NCBI RefSeq assembly: GCF_907164915.1
Contig: NW_025919597.1
Span: forward strand, 22,952-86,951
Origin: Impatiens glandulifera
Lineage: Eukaryota; Streptophyta; Magnoliopsida; Ericales; Balsaminaceae
DNA: 64,000 nucleotides
Direction of reading: 5' to 3'
Below are positions 38,144-47,626 of this stretch, in pieces (positions within the stretch are counted from its first letter, which is position 1; every line of letters starts with the position of its first letter). Under the pieces are notes generated by a model. That model did not search any database. It saw only the letters and a program-made list of their open reading frames with translations, and was not told where the DNA came from. The translations under genes were made by a program, and so were the position numbers.

Positions 38144-38902
38144 ATGCTGCCCTTCCGACCAAAATCGATTCAGGTGGACTTTCAATCTGTTTCCACTCTT
38201 GAATCTCCGGGCATACAAAGGATGTTCGAATCGCTAAAAGCTTCTGGGCTGAGAAGATTCCTCACCCCTCATGAAACTTATCATGAACAACTTGTTAACG
38301 AATTCTTTCAAACCGCTAGCTTCTATCAAGATAATGTTATTGCTGGTGCGGTAATGGGCCAGATGGTATGGCTCATAGAAGAATCTTTTGGTGAGTTTTT
38401 CCATCTGCCAACAGAAGGTATTGATGATTTCTCTACCACTTACCCCAACCTCATGATTATGATGATAAAAGTCTTTTCCGATTCCCCTGAAGTAGATATT
38501 CATGGAAAGAAAAACCTTCTGAAGGTTGAATATGCTCTTCTAAGTGATATCATCTCTAAATCCCTTCTGTCTAAAGAAACCTCCTACAAGTATTGTACAA
38601 AGGTCTTTCAGATAATGGTGGCTATCACCAGGGGTGTTCCAGTGAACTGGACAAGCTTCCTCTTCGGGAATCTTGTCAGAATGGTTGTAGCTAGAAAGAA
38701 GATCTTCGGCTTTGACGGTCCTCTCAATTCTTTTCTCTGTCATCGTCTGAACGAACCTGGTAAGAGTTTCCCCCTCCCTTCTAAGATCCTGAACTACCAG
38801 AAAGTGGTAGATTATATTCAAAGGGTGGAAACGCTCAAGTCTAAGAAACGAAAAAGTGAAGACTCCAACTCCCCTCTAACTGTAGTCTTAGAGACATCTT
38901 AG
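38144..38902 (+). CDS. Accessory retroelement protein of copia element 1 (252 aa, intact)
   Basis: An open ATG frame between RNase H and the purine tract. Landmarks shared with the other family members: IQVDFQSV, SGLRRFL, VNEFFQTA, FHLPTEGIDD, GKKNLLKVEYALLSDI and VPVNWTSFLFGNLVRM, then a basic tail KSKKRKSEDS that may act as a nuclear signal. It matches the idea of a putative plant transposon-associated domain, with no known activity. There are no membrane helices, so it is not an obvious envelope protein. A weak TATA-like GATTAAAAC is about 120 bases upstream, and a palindromic GACACGTGTC lies near 37856. It is undamaged although pol is dead. Confidence 0.8.
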   Translation: MLPFRPKSIQVDFQSVSTLESPGIQRMFESLKASGLRRFLTPHETYHEQLVNEFFQTASFYQDNVIAGAVMGQMVWLIEESFGEFFHLPTEGIDDFSTTYPNLMIMMIKVFSDSPEVDIHGKKNLLKVEYALLSDIISKSLLSKETSYKYCTKVFQIMVAITRGVPVNWTSFLFGNLVRMVVARKKIFGFDGPLNSFLCHRLNEPGKSFPLPSKILNYQKVVDYIQRVETLKSKKRKSEDSNSPLTVVLETS

Positions 38903-39173
38903 GTTGAAGTCTATCTCGTCTAGAAGTTATGACCAGGAAGAAGAAGAAGACTAATGATTAAATGTCTTTTTGTATTTATCTTGAATGTTTTCATTATGTT
39001 TTTGGTAAACTTATCATGGTTATATTGAACAATATTTTGAGTGTTTTTCTGAAAACACTTATATGTGATTAACATGGATGTTTTTGAATGATCTCTCACA
39101 TGCTGTGTGTTTGTTTATGTATGGGATGAATGCATGTCTTGTTATATGTATGCAGTTTTGAAATTTCTTCATC

Positions 39174-39187
39174 AAAAAGGGAGAAAT
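39174..39187 (+). promoter_or_regulatory. Polypurine tract of copia element 1
   Basis: AAAAAGGGAGAAAT directly precedes the 3' LTR TGTTGGG. It primes plus-strand synthesis in this class. Confidence 0.9.
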
Positions 39188-40122
39188 TGTTGGGTCAAAT
39201 TATTTTAACTAAGTGTTGAAATAATTTATCCACTGATATTTTGATGATGAAATAATTTATAAGTTTCAATACAGGTGTATTGAGACAACATGTCTCTTGA
39301 CTTGGATCTAATGAAGGCCATTAGACCGATCTTGATTTTCATTCGCATTAAATTAGACTCACAGTCTAACTCATCAGAGTTAGACGTGCAGTCTAATAGA
39401 CGTATAAATTAGACGCAAGTCTAATAGAATTAGACGTATAGTCTAACTCATCGGAGTTAGACGTGTAATTCTAATAGATGTGTAAAGAATTAGACGGGTA
39501 GTCTAATGAATACACGAAATTAGACGGATAGTCTAATAGAATTAGACGTGAGTCTAATAGAATTAGACGAACAGTCTAACTCATCGGAGTTAGACGTGTA
39601 AGTCTAATAGATGTGTAAAGAATTAGACGGGTAGTCTAATGAATACACAGAATTAGACAGATAGTCTAATGGAATTAGACGTGAGTCTAATAGAATTAGA
39701 CGGACAGTCTAACTCATCGGAGTTAGACGTGTAACTCTAATAGACGTAAAGAATTAGACGGATAGTCTAATGAATACGCGGAATTAGACGCAAGTCTAAT
39801 AGAATTAGACGTACAGTCTAACTTATCTGAGTTAGACGTGTAAGTCTAATAGATATTATAATTAGATGGGTTGTCTAATTAAGTGAAAGTTAGACGTGAG
39901 TCTAACTCCTTCAGATTAGTCTGAGGTAGAACCGGAATTAGACGTGGCAGTCTAACTCAGTGGAGTTAGACGTGCCGATTTAATGGTTATGTAATAATTA
40001 GACGGGTTGTCTAATTAAGTGAAAGTTAGACGTGAGTCTAACTCCTTCAGATTAGTCTGAGATAGAACCGGAATTAGACGTGGCATTCTAACTCAGTGGA
40101 GTTAGACGTGCCGGTTTAATGG
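39188..40122 (+). mobile_element. 3' LTR of copia element 1, left part
   Basis: Matches the 5' LTR from its first base and is cut at 40122 by copia element 2. The last five bases (AATGG, 40118-40122) are the duplicated target. It holds a TTAGAC/GTCTAA palindrome array. Confidence 0.93.
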
Positions 40123-41670
40123 TGTTAGGATCGGGGACGCCCTTGGAGGACCGGGGTGTTTCCGGTTTCAGGAAGGGTGGCCGCTTACAACACACAACAC
40201 TCTTTGGTGATAGTCCGGTTAAAGACTATGACCGTTCTCAGCACTTCGCAAACTGTCACAGACTCTTGAACCGGGTTCAAGGGCAGAAATGTCTGTTTCA
40301 GTCTGAAGCAACGTATGCGACTTAGATGATGTTTTAGAAGGAGTAGGTTTTAAATATGTGAGTGAACCGTTTTTCGGAGTGAGATTGATTTTGGTTCGGT
40401 TAGATTTAGTGAATAAGCGGGAAATAAAGAAAAAGACACAAGACAGGATTTTTTATGGATGTTCGGATCGGGGACGCCCTTGGAGGACCGGGGTGTTTCC
40501 GGTTTCGGGAAGGGTGGCCGCTTACAACACACACAACACTTTGGTGATAGTCCGGTTAAAGACTAAAACCGTTCTCAGCACTACACAAACTGTCACAGAC
40601 TCTTGAACCGGGTTCAAGGGCGGAAATGTCTGTTTCAGGTTGAAGCAACGTATGCGACTTTAGATGATGTTTTAGAAGGAGTCGGTTTTATGGATATGAG
40701 TGGACCGGTTTAAGGAGTACAATTGGTTTGAGGTTAGGTTAAGTAAGTAAGTAATGAAAGCAGAGTAAAGAACACGAGACAAGGATTTTTATGGATGTTC
40801 GGAGCAAACCCTCCTACGTCACCCCTTCTTCTCAGGTTATGAGAAGGATCTCCACTAACTTTTATAGTTACAACAACACTGCCGGTCTAGCCTTACTTCG
40901 CTACTCGCCGGTTACACCAACTCACACTTTGATGTAATACAACAACTCAACACAACACGATACAGAAAGCTTCCGGTTTTAGACACACCGGTTTTGGAAT
41001 ATAACAGTTTATCTCTCTAACTTATTACTTTTATGATTCGTTTTTCGTAATCCGTAACTTGCATTAAATGAAGACGTTTCGTCTTCCTTTCATAGCTGAG
41101 AAGAGCCAACGATCACTTTTCTTCTCTCTCCTCTGGATTGGTTGATCATTATCACGCCGGTGCAGAGAGGTTGTTTGCACGCTTCACCTTCCTCAACACT
41201 TGGCAGTCATGCAGGCAGCTCTGAGTGTAAGATGACGTAATCGGTTTTCAGATTTGGACACGTGTTGGACATGCACCTCAGGTTGTCAACTTCAGATCAA
41301 TAAAGCATCATTGCTTTCCTCGCATGCTTCCGATCGGATCTGATCTTCTTTTATTCTTTCAAGACATGTCTGTTTCGTCATGTTACGTCACTCTTGAAGT
41401 TTGAATTTTCCGGTTTTGTCTCTTGTGCAGTATGATCCGGCTGGTGTGTAAAATTTTGTCTTTGCTGACCGGTCGCTTGAGAGATTGAAAACTGGTTCCT
41501 CTGATCTTTAACTTGATCACTTGGAGCAGGTTTCTTTGAAGTATTTCAGCAACCGGTTTATGATGCCCCAACCGGTTCATACGATTTGATCTGTACCTGC
41601 ACATGAAAGTTAACAACTGTTTAGTTTGTCTAGCCGGTTCCAAAAATTAACTTACTTAATTTTTCTATCA
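40123..41670 (-). mobile_element. 3' LTR of copia element 2 (chimeric)
   Basis: The first 341 bases (40123-40463) nearly equal the end of the 5' LTR. At ATGGATGTTCGG the sequence jumps back to ATCGGGGACGCC and repeats a more diverged version of the same region (40464-40800). From there to 41670 it differs widely from the 5' LTR. It ends TTTTCTATCA, not TTTCTAACA. So the U5 part is duplicated and the U3 part belongs to a different subfamily. Confidence 0.8.
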
Positions 41671-42000
41671 ATTTCTCCCTTTTTGATTATTTAGAATAAA
41701 TATTCAAAACTTGTAATGTGTGGCCGGTTTGAAAATTAACTTACTTAATTTTTCTATCAATTTTTTCTTTTTGATTATTTAGAATAAATATTCAAAACTT
41801 GTAATGTGTGGCCGGTTTGAAAATTAACTTACTTAATTTTTCTATCAATTTCTTCCTTTTTGATTATTTAGAATAAATATTCAAAACTTGTAATGTGTGG
41901 CCGGTTTGAAAATTAACTTACTTAATTTTTCTATCAATTTCTCCCTTTTTGATTATTTAGAATAAATATTCAAAACTTGTAATGTGTGGCCGGTTTGAAA
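41640..42000 (-). repeat. Four 89-bp tandem copies of the LTR start plus polypurine tract
   Basis: TTTTTCTATCAATTTCTCCC-type junctions recur with C of CTATCA at 41665, 41754, 41842 and 41931. Each unit includes the pyrimidine tract (purine tract on the element strand), TAGAATAAATATTCAAAAC and GTGTGGCCGGTTTG. The second copy has a T-rich tract, the others are near canonical. Confidence 0.9.
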
Positions 42001-42168
42001 AACTTGTTTAGCGATTTGATTATTTTCTGTTTGAAGAAAATGTTTCAAAAACATGTGTTTGATTTTCCAAAAAGGTATGTGGAAACTAACAGAGAAAAAT
42101 ATAATAAAATAACCAAGTTCTGAAACATAGTGAGACATAAATTGTTTTGAAAGAAATAAAGAAAAAGA

Positions 42169-43800
42169 CTAAGGCTTGGATGGTCCTCCCTTTTCAAGAT
42201 CTTTCTCCAGTTCTTTTTCAAGCCGTCTTCTTTCGTCCTCTTCCCTTGCCCTCCACTCCCTGTCGTGTCTTTCAGCGTCAATCAGCATTCCGGCCCATAC
42301 ACTTGAGATGCCGGGAGTCTTTTTGCCAAATCCAAAACCGGCACAAATTGGTTTTGAAGAATGAGGCGGTGGAGCAAAAATTGGTCTGGGGCTTGGGGTT
42401 GCGGTTGAACTCTCAATTGTCCTCTTCTTGCGCCGGTTGAGTTCGTCGATGTCCTCTTCTTCTTCTTCATCAAGAGGTTGCGCATTCAGCCCGACTGGTT
42501 CAGTTGTTCTTTGGCTGCTTCGTTCTGCCCGCTTGATTACCTTTGCAACCGCGCTCCGTTTCTTCTTGTTTCTTGTGTTCATTGAATGGGACGGTTGAGC
42601 CGGTGGGGGTTCCTGGATATCTCCCTGTTCTTCCTCGTTGCATTTCTGGGCAAACTCATAATCTTTGTCCTCAATTTCCTTCTGCAACCGTTCCCTTTCT
42701 CTTTCTTCATCTTGCAGCCTCTTAGCGGTTTCAGCATCAGACTCGATTTGCTCTTGAGTCTTGCTGACTTGGAGTTTTGACATCTCCCCAATTTGAAGAG
42801 CCATTGCCTGCAGCATATCTAACAGTGGAGCGGTTGCGGTTTGAATGGACTCTGCGATCAGGGATTTGACTGAGGTTTGCACAGCCTCATCTATCATGGA
42901 CTTGATAGATGTTTGAACGGTGTTTGCTATTTCGGTTTGTACAAATCCCCGTATAGTGTTTGACAGATTAACTTCAACCGTTGCAATCCTCTCATCGGTT
43001 GCGGTTTTATAACATCCAAGACATGAATCAATGGTATAAATCACCGCCTGCTTCATTTGATCGATTTCCGGAACCTTAGCGGTTTGAGAAGAGTCTTGTT
43101 CCAGATTCTCCGCTGTTATAGATGACTCCCCGACCACATAGAATGGCTTACTTTGATGTAGATCGGTGTTATTGAGTTGGTTTCGGCAGCCTTTCCTCCA
43201 TTGTGTATCAAGATGGTCGAGACTTTGTGTGAGCTTTTCTCGCACCGCATGGAACCGTTCAGTCATTCTCATTTCGATCGAGGTTAGCGTCGCTCCTTCA
43301 GCTCTTTTCAATGCATCCTCCACTTCTTGTAACCGAGCATATTCAATAATTACCGCGGTTTTGCTGAAGGCGGGTTGGATAAGATTGGTGTGAGCTAACT
43401 TGAGGGTCATTTCTTCCAGCTTGATGAGTCTATCCCAATGCTTGTCGCCGCTCAATCCTGGAGCCATATCGAATATCTTTGTTTCACAACGGAGCTTTAC
43501 CCACATGAGGTATGGTGCTATCGCATCACCGACACCCTTGTTCATGTCCCTGAGAAGTTCCTCGAATACTTCATCTTCTTGTTCTGCGGTAAAAGGGACC
43601 TCGTCCCCGGTTATGACTTCTGGTTGAGGGCCGGTTTGAAGAGTACCTTCCGCTGAATCTTCAACAAGGACTTCTTTTCCTTTGTTGACCTGAACAGACC
43701 CTTCAGGTATGAATGCTGAGTCGGATGGCCCATCTTGAGCCGATTGGTTTATTGTGTTATCTGGAACTGACTTGTCCCCCACGAAACCGGATGGTTCCTG
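42169..43800 (-). CDS. Coiled-coil accessory ORF of copia element 2 (about 540 aa)
   Basis: A long open frame without a clear ATG; the frame is open upstream and overlaps the end of the preceding frame. It is acidic first, then alpha-helical with heptad-like segments (RMTERFHAVREKLTQSL; ERERERLQKEIEDKDYEF), a basic cluster RNKKKRSAVAKVIKR and a charged C-terminus. A run of related segments (QTSIKSMIDEAVQTSVKSLI) is an internal repeat. No catalytic motif is seen. The decayed remnant at 17348-18957 has a comparable tail in the same reading as its accessory domain, so this is probably the C-terminal half of the protein at 44058-45098, separated by a stop and a frameshift. Confidence 0.6.
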   Translation of the reverse strand, partial: QEPSGFVGDKSVPDNTINQSAQDGPSDSAFIPEGSVQVNKGKEVLVEDSAEGTLQTGPQPEVITGDEVPFTAEQEDEVFEELLRDMNKGVGDAIAPYLMWVKLRCETKIFDMAPGLSGDKHWDRLIKLEEMTLKLAHTNLIQPAFSKTAVIIEYARLQEVEDALKRAEGATLTSIEMRMTERFHAVREKLTQSLDHLDTQWRKGCRNQLNNTDLHQSKPFYVVGESSITAENLEQDSSQTAKVPEIDQMKQAVIYTIDSCLGCYKTATDERIATVEVNLSNTIRGFVQTEIANTVQTSIKSMIDEAVQTSVKSLIAESIQTATAPLLDMLQAMALQIGEMSKLQVSKTQEQIESDAETAKRLQDEERERERLQKEIEDKDYEFAQKCNEEEQGDIQEPPPAQPSHSMNTRNKKKRSAVAKVIKRAERSSQRTTEPVGLNAQPLDEEEEEDIDELNRRKKRTIESSTATPSPRPIFAPPPHSSKPICAGFGFGKKTPGISSVWAGMLIDAERHDREWRAREEDERRRLEKELEKDLEKGGPSKP

Positions 43801-44057
43801 TTCTTCAAAATTACCTTCCTGAGCGGAGGTGTAATGTCTGCGGTTTTGGCCGTTTCTTCGACCGGTTGAACTTCACTCTGATCGGCTATCTCAACCTGAT
43901 CAACTGATTTACGACGACTTGACACATCGTCTTCGGTTTCCCTTGCAATGTCTTGGATAACGTCCTCAATGGCTTCAGAGGTATTTAAGCCCACGTCGGC
44001 TATTACCTCTTCGATTCTTTTGCTTGGAGACTTGGAGGTTTCAGAGTGTATACTAAC
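43749..44057 (-). pseudogene. Linker segment between accessory ORF 3 and the coiled-coil ORF
   Basis: The reading frame of the ORF ending at 44058 stays open after its TAG through RIEEVIADVG and ITPPLRKVIL to a stop at 43749. The coiled-coil frame takes over in another phase. One nonsense codon and one frame change therefore separate what looks like one ancestral protein. Confidence 0.5.
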
Positions 44058-45098
44058 CTATGCTTCCTCCTTTGAAGCTAACTCGGTTTTCTGGCTCCCC
44101 GAGGGTTCGGTTTGCCTTGGTGAGTGAGAAAGAACATGAATAGGAATAACGGTGTTGATAGGAATGGGTTGAAAAACGTCTCCGGTTCTCTCTGGTGGAT
44201 TATCCGAGGATAGGGTTTTCTCGGAGTCCGCCGGTTTGTTGGAACTCTTCCTTGTAGTCGACTTCTTCCTTTCCTTCGGTTCTTGTGTGGCTTCGGTTTC
44301 AACCGCCTTTCTCTTCTGTTTGGAAACTTCTTCAGCCGGAGCGGAAGAACTGGTTCCCTTGGACGACTTTGTTCTGGAGGTCTCTGGCTTGACCGCTTTC
44401 TCCGACCTCTCAATCATTGACTCTGAGTTGAGAATATTGTTTTGTGGGAGCGGTTCTCCTTCGCCGAGATCGAACTTGAGAAACTTAAGGATTTTAACAA
44501 TCTGCATTGCGAAGGCCTGAACCCGGCCATCCTTCTTAATCACCATTTGGCAGAATTCTTCGAAGATAACGAATCCCCAATCCACCTTGTCACCGCGGAC
44601 AATGGCCATCAACATTTTGAGCTTGAGTTTCGTCAGGTTGTCGAAGTTACCTCCTCTTCCCTGAAGTGAGCGGGCGATGATGTTCAGCAACCACCTGAAC
44701 TCCGGTTTTAGCTTATTCTTTCGGTTGGAGTGAATCACCAGATCCTGATCTGAAAACGATATTACCAACCGGACAGCGTTTGATTCTGCAGCGGTCAGGT
44801 CAGTTTTGAGATCCAAACCGGTGTTGGGCAAACCGAGGGCTTCAGCAAATAGCTCTTCGGTGATCAGAATGTTCTTCCCATTGACGTTGGCAGAGATCTT
44901 CCTCTTTGTGAGCGTCGCCGTCGCTAGAAACTCCGTCACCGCCGCCGGATAAACAGTTAATGGACCAGATAGAAACTCCTCCAACCCAGAATCTCTTAGA
45001 GATTGAAGAATAGCCTTGTTTTTATCATCGGCGTGTTCATCAATATCCACGAAATCAACTTGCAACATCCATTGGAAGGGAGCTTTGCTTAGATCCAT
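44058..45098 (-). CDS. Accessory retroelement protein 3 of copia element 2
   Basis: The start chosen is MDLSKAPFQWMLQVDF at 45098, because it aligns with the other family starts and lies downstream of the TATA box. The longer frame begins at 45191, about where transcription should start. Landmarks: LQVDFVDI, SGLEEFL, VTEFLATA, LGLPNTGLD, NKLKPEFRWLLNIIARSL, VDWGFVIFEEFCQM. It is the most diverged member, with EGLPTEG-type wording reduced to LPNTG. A Lys/Arg/Ser-rich tail (KERKKSTTRKSSNK) suggests nucleic-acid contact or nuclear import. It ends at TAG, beyond which the frame stays open. Confidence 0.75.
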   Translation of the reverse strand: MDLSKAPFQWMLQVDFVDIDEHADDKNKAILQSLRDSGLEEFLSGPLTVYPAAVTEFLATATLTKRKISANVNGKNILITEELFAEALGLPNTGLDLKTDLTAAESNAVRLVISFSDQDLVIHSNRKNKLKPEFRWLLNIIARSLQGRGGNFDNLTKLKLKMLMAIVRGDKVDWGFVIFEEFCQMVIKKDGRVQAFAMQIVKILKFLKFDLGEGEPLPQNNILNSESMIERSEKAVKPETSRTKSSKGTSSSAPAEEVSKQKRKAVETEATQEPKERKKSTTRKSSNKPADSEKTLSSDNPPERTGDVFQPIPINTVIPIHVLSHSPRQTEPSGSQKTELASKEEA

Positions 45099-45215
45099 GA
45101 TAGATTTTTGAGAAGAAAAGAAATGAAGAACGATGATGATCGGAGAGTAGAAAGCTCTTGAAGATTTGGAAATTTTAGAGAGAGAAAGCACATGTGTCGA
45201 GTGGGATGGTTAGAA

Positions 45216-45223
45216 CTTATATA
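45216..45223 (-). promoter_or_regulatory. TATA box before accessory ORF 3
   Basis: The reverse strand reads CATCTATATAAGTTC, about 120 bases before the chosen ATG at 45098. Confidence 0.6.
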
Positions 45224-45604
45224 GATGACGGTTCCGAACGGTTGGAAGATGAACCGTCGCTTGATGTTTTGGCGCCAAATTTCCCTCAAAAAGTTACTGC
45301 AGTAACTTTCGGCGGTAAAAGCGGAGAATCAATGGGCGGTAAATTTTGGGAGGTAAAACCGTGGGCGGGAAATTTTCGGACTTTTCATCTTTGCTTGTGA
45401 TTCCGGTTTTACTTGAGGACTTGTTAACCGGAAGTTTCGGTTAACATTTGAGGTTTTGTGTTTAAATTTACAAGCCGGAAGGAAAGATATGAATGAAAAC
45501 CGGAGACTTTTAAAATTAAACATTTCATAAATTATAAGAGTGAACATTGGGCGGTTTTGGTCGTACAACAAAATGACCAAAAACCGGAAAGAAAAATAGA
45601 CAGC

Positions 45605-46366
45605 CTAGTTGTCTTTAAACCAGTCCCCCTCCACCATTCTTTCGTACCAGTTGTTCACGGTGTTTTCAGGTGTCCGTTCCTCAATCCTTGATATCCATCT
45701 CTCCAGCATGGGTATGGTGATGGTATTGGACGGTCCGACCGGAACACCGGGTTCAAGGTGACGGCGCTTAGCCATCAGAAACCGGGTGATTTGAGGGGCG
45801 AAACTGGTCCTTCCCCTTGAAGCGGTTATGAGCGACTTCAGGTTGTTGAAGAGATAGGTTGCCCAATTGATTGAGGAGTTGCGGATGATGGCTATCATGA
45901 TGTCGAATGCCTCCCGGTTGTAGTTCTGGTTTGGCATTCGGCCCATGATAGACCATTGAACCAAGTCATGCAGGACTTGGTAGTGAGGAGCAAGTTTCTC
46001 TTTCTTCCCAAAGTCCTTGATCGGAGCGTTGGAAGAGGAGAAGATCTGGAAAAAATCTTCCTTAGCCGGCAGGAATGGCGTCGGAAAGTCTGAAAAGCCT
46101 TCGGTTGGAATGTGAAAGAAGTTGACAAATTCTTCTTCGGTAAACCGAAGGAATTGGCCGTCGATGATGGTGCGGATGCTGCCATCATCTAGAATATGAC
46201 CATTGTTGAAGAACTCGCACACCTCCTCCACAAGGATAGTGTATGATCCTTTGAGAAAGCCTTGGAGCCCCGATTCTATGATCGGTTGGAAGATGCAGTC
46301 ATGATATCTGCAGTCTTTGACATCTTCGAAGTCGACGATGAGGGTGTTTCTGAGTTCAGCAGACAT
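45605..46366 (-). CDS. Accessory retroelement protein 2 of copia element 2 (253 aa, intact)
   Basis: An open ATG frame. Landmarks: LIVDFEDV, SGLQGFL, VCEFFNNG, FHIPTEGFSD, GKKEKLAPHYQVLHDL, SINWATYLFNNLKSL. Same size and block order as the intact members at 38144-38902 and 46800-47537, but clearly diverged from both, so the copies are old or arrived separately. No membrane segment, zinc motif or enzyme signature. It lies 239 bases before ORF 1's stop and 406 bases before the 45191 frame, so the ORFs do not overlap as in a polycistron. Confidence 0.8.
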   Translation of the reverse strand: MSAELRNTLIVDFEDVKDCRYHDCIFQPIIESGLQGFLKGSYTILVEEVCEFFNNGHILDDGSIRTIIDGQFLRFTEEEFVNFFHIPTEGFSDFPTPFLPAKEDFFQIFSSSNAPIKDFGKKEKLAPHYQVLHDLVQWSIMGRMPNQNYNREAFDIMIAIIRNSSINWATYLFNNLKSLITASRGRTSFAPQITRFLMAKRRHLEPGVPVGPSNTITIPMLERWISRIEERTPENTVNNWYERMVEGDWFKDN

Positions 46367-46460
46367 TGTGAGAGAGGTTTTCGAAAGATTTTCTGAACTT
46401 TCAAGCTTTAGAGAGAAGGAATACAGGAAGCGTGTTTTGAAAGTGGAGAGTTGAGTCCCC

Positions 46461-46468
46461 TTTTATAA
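46461..46468 (-). promoter_or_regulatory. TATA box before accessory ORF 2
   Basis: The reverse strand reads AGTTATAAAAGGGG, about 95 bases before the ATG at 46366. Confidence 0.6.
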
Positions 46469-46799
46469 CTTGGAACGGTTGAGAGCATTTAATGAAAATA
46501 TTTGAAAAATCTAGCCGTTTATGTCTAGTCATTAATGACTTTGTGAGTTTTCAAGAGAATAAAGACATGTCTTGTCGAATCAAGTCAGGCATGCTCATTG
46601 AGAATGAAGATTTCTGTTTCCAAGAGTGATTCGATTTGATTTTGATACGGCACATTAAATGTTTGATCATTTATGATTTTTGGATTTTAGATTAAAAGAG
46701 GAAGGGAATATGCTTCATTAATTGAGGTACAAAACCGGTAGTACAACACAATTACCGGTTTTGGAAAAAGAAATGAAATAAGATAGAGGAAAAAACAAG

Positions 46800-47537
46800 C
46801 TAGACGTTAGATGATTCAGCCGCTTGATTTCTTCTAGCCTTGACTGCTTCCCACCGGTCGACCATCTCTTGTATTCTTTCCTTGGTGAGCACATGCCTTG
46901 GATAGAGGGTTACGAATGGTCCGGAGTGGATGTCCAGACTTGCACAAAAACCGCTCAGCTGAGGAGCGTAGCCGGTTTTGTTGGAGAGGAGCATCTTCTT
47001 CAGGTTGCTGAAGATGATCCAGGACCAGTTAACCGGTGTCCCAACCGTTACAGCAATCATCATCTCGAAAAGCCTTTGGGTGTAATAGTAGCTTTTCTCT
47101 CTGCCCAAGATGGACTTTCCCAGAATCTCACAGAGAAGCTGGTACTTATGAGAGAGTTGGCTTTTAGCACCCCAGGGTCTAACCGGGATGTCAGATCCTG
47201 AGAACCGACGACACATTTCTTTCATGGTCACCGGGGAATAGGTTAAGTCGGTTACCCCTTCAGTGGGCAAACCGCAGTATACAGCGAAATCCGTCTCGCT
47301 AAATAGAAATTTCTGACCGTAGACTTGTGCAACGATTATGTCTCGATGCACTTCCTTTGCGGTCTGGAAGAATTCTTCGACTACTAGGTAGTCGAGAATG
47401 AATCTGTTTTCAAGGAAGCTTCTTAGCCCGCTTCTTTCGACGGCTAAGAACATTTCTTTAACTTCGTGATCTTCATATTGGTAGATTGAGTTAAAATCTG
47501 CCAATAGAATCTTCTTTGCTAGAGAGTTGGAGTTCAT
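46800..47537 (-). CDS. Accessory retroelement protein 1 of copia element 2 (245 aa, intact)
   Basis: An open ATG frame, first after pol in element order. Landmarks: LLADFNSI, SGLRSFL, VEEFFQTA, CGLPTEGVTD, SQLSHKYQLLCEILGKSI, TPVNWSWIIFSNLKKM. Closest in wording to the element 1 protein at 38144-38902. Function is unknown; the family is found only beside retroelement genes here. A strong TATA box lies about 85 bases upstream. The 700 bases between RNase H and this ORF hold no other gene. Confidence 0.8.
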   Translation of the reverse strand: MNSNSLAKKILLADFNSIYQYEDHEVKEMFLAVERSGLRSFLENRFILDYLVVEEFFQTAKEVHRDIIVAQVYGQKFLFSETDFAVYCGLPTEGVTDLTYSPVTMKEMCRRFSGSDIPVRPWGAKSQLSHKYQLLCEILGKSILGREKSYYYTQRLFEMMIAVTVGTPVNWSWIIFSNLKKMLLSNKTGYAPQLSGFCASLDIHSGPFVTLYPRHVLTKERIQEMVDRWEAVKARRNQAAESSNV

Positions 47538-47618
47538 GTTCTTGAGAGAGAATGTTTAGCTCAATACTGATACTTGTGAATAGTAATCTTGTGAAGATTT
47601 GTGAAGGTTTAAGGGTGG

Positions 47619-47626
47619 TTTATATA
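47619..47626 (-). promoter_or_regulatory. TATA box before accessory ORF 1
   Basis: The reverse strand reads TGGCTATATAAACC, about 85 bases before the ATG at 47537. Confidence 0.65.

Noticed and set aside
38144..38902. Envelope-like (sirevirus env) identity for the accessory ORF
   Set aside because: No signal peptide or membrane helix is visible in this or the other family members.
42176..42780. Plus-strand ORFs opposite the coiled-coil ORF
   Set aside because: Shadow frames of the longer minus-strand gene, lacking domain content.
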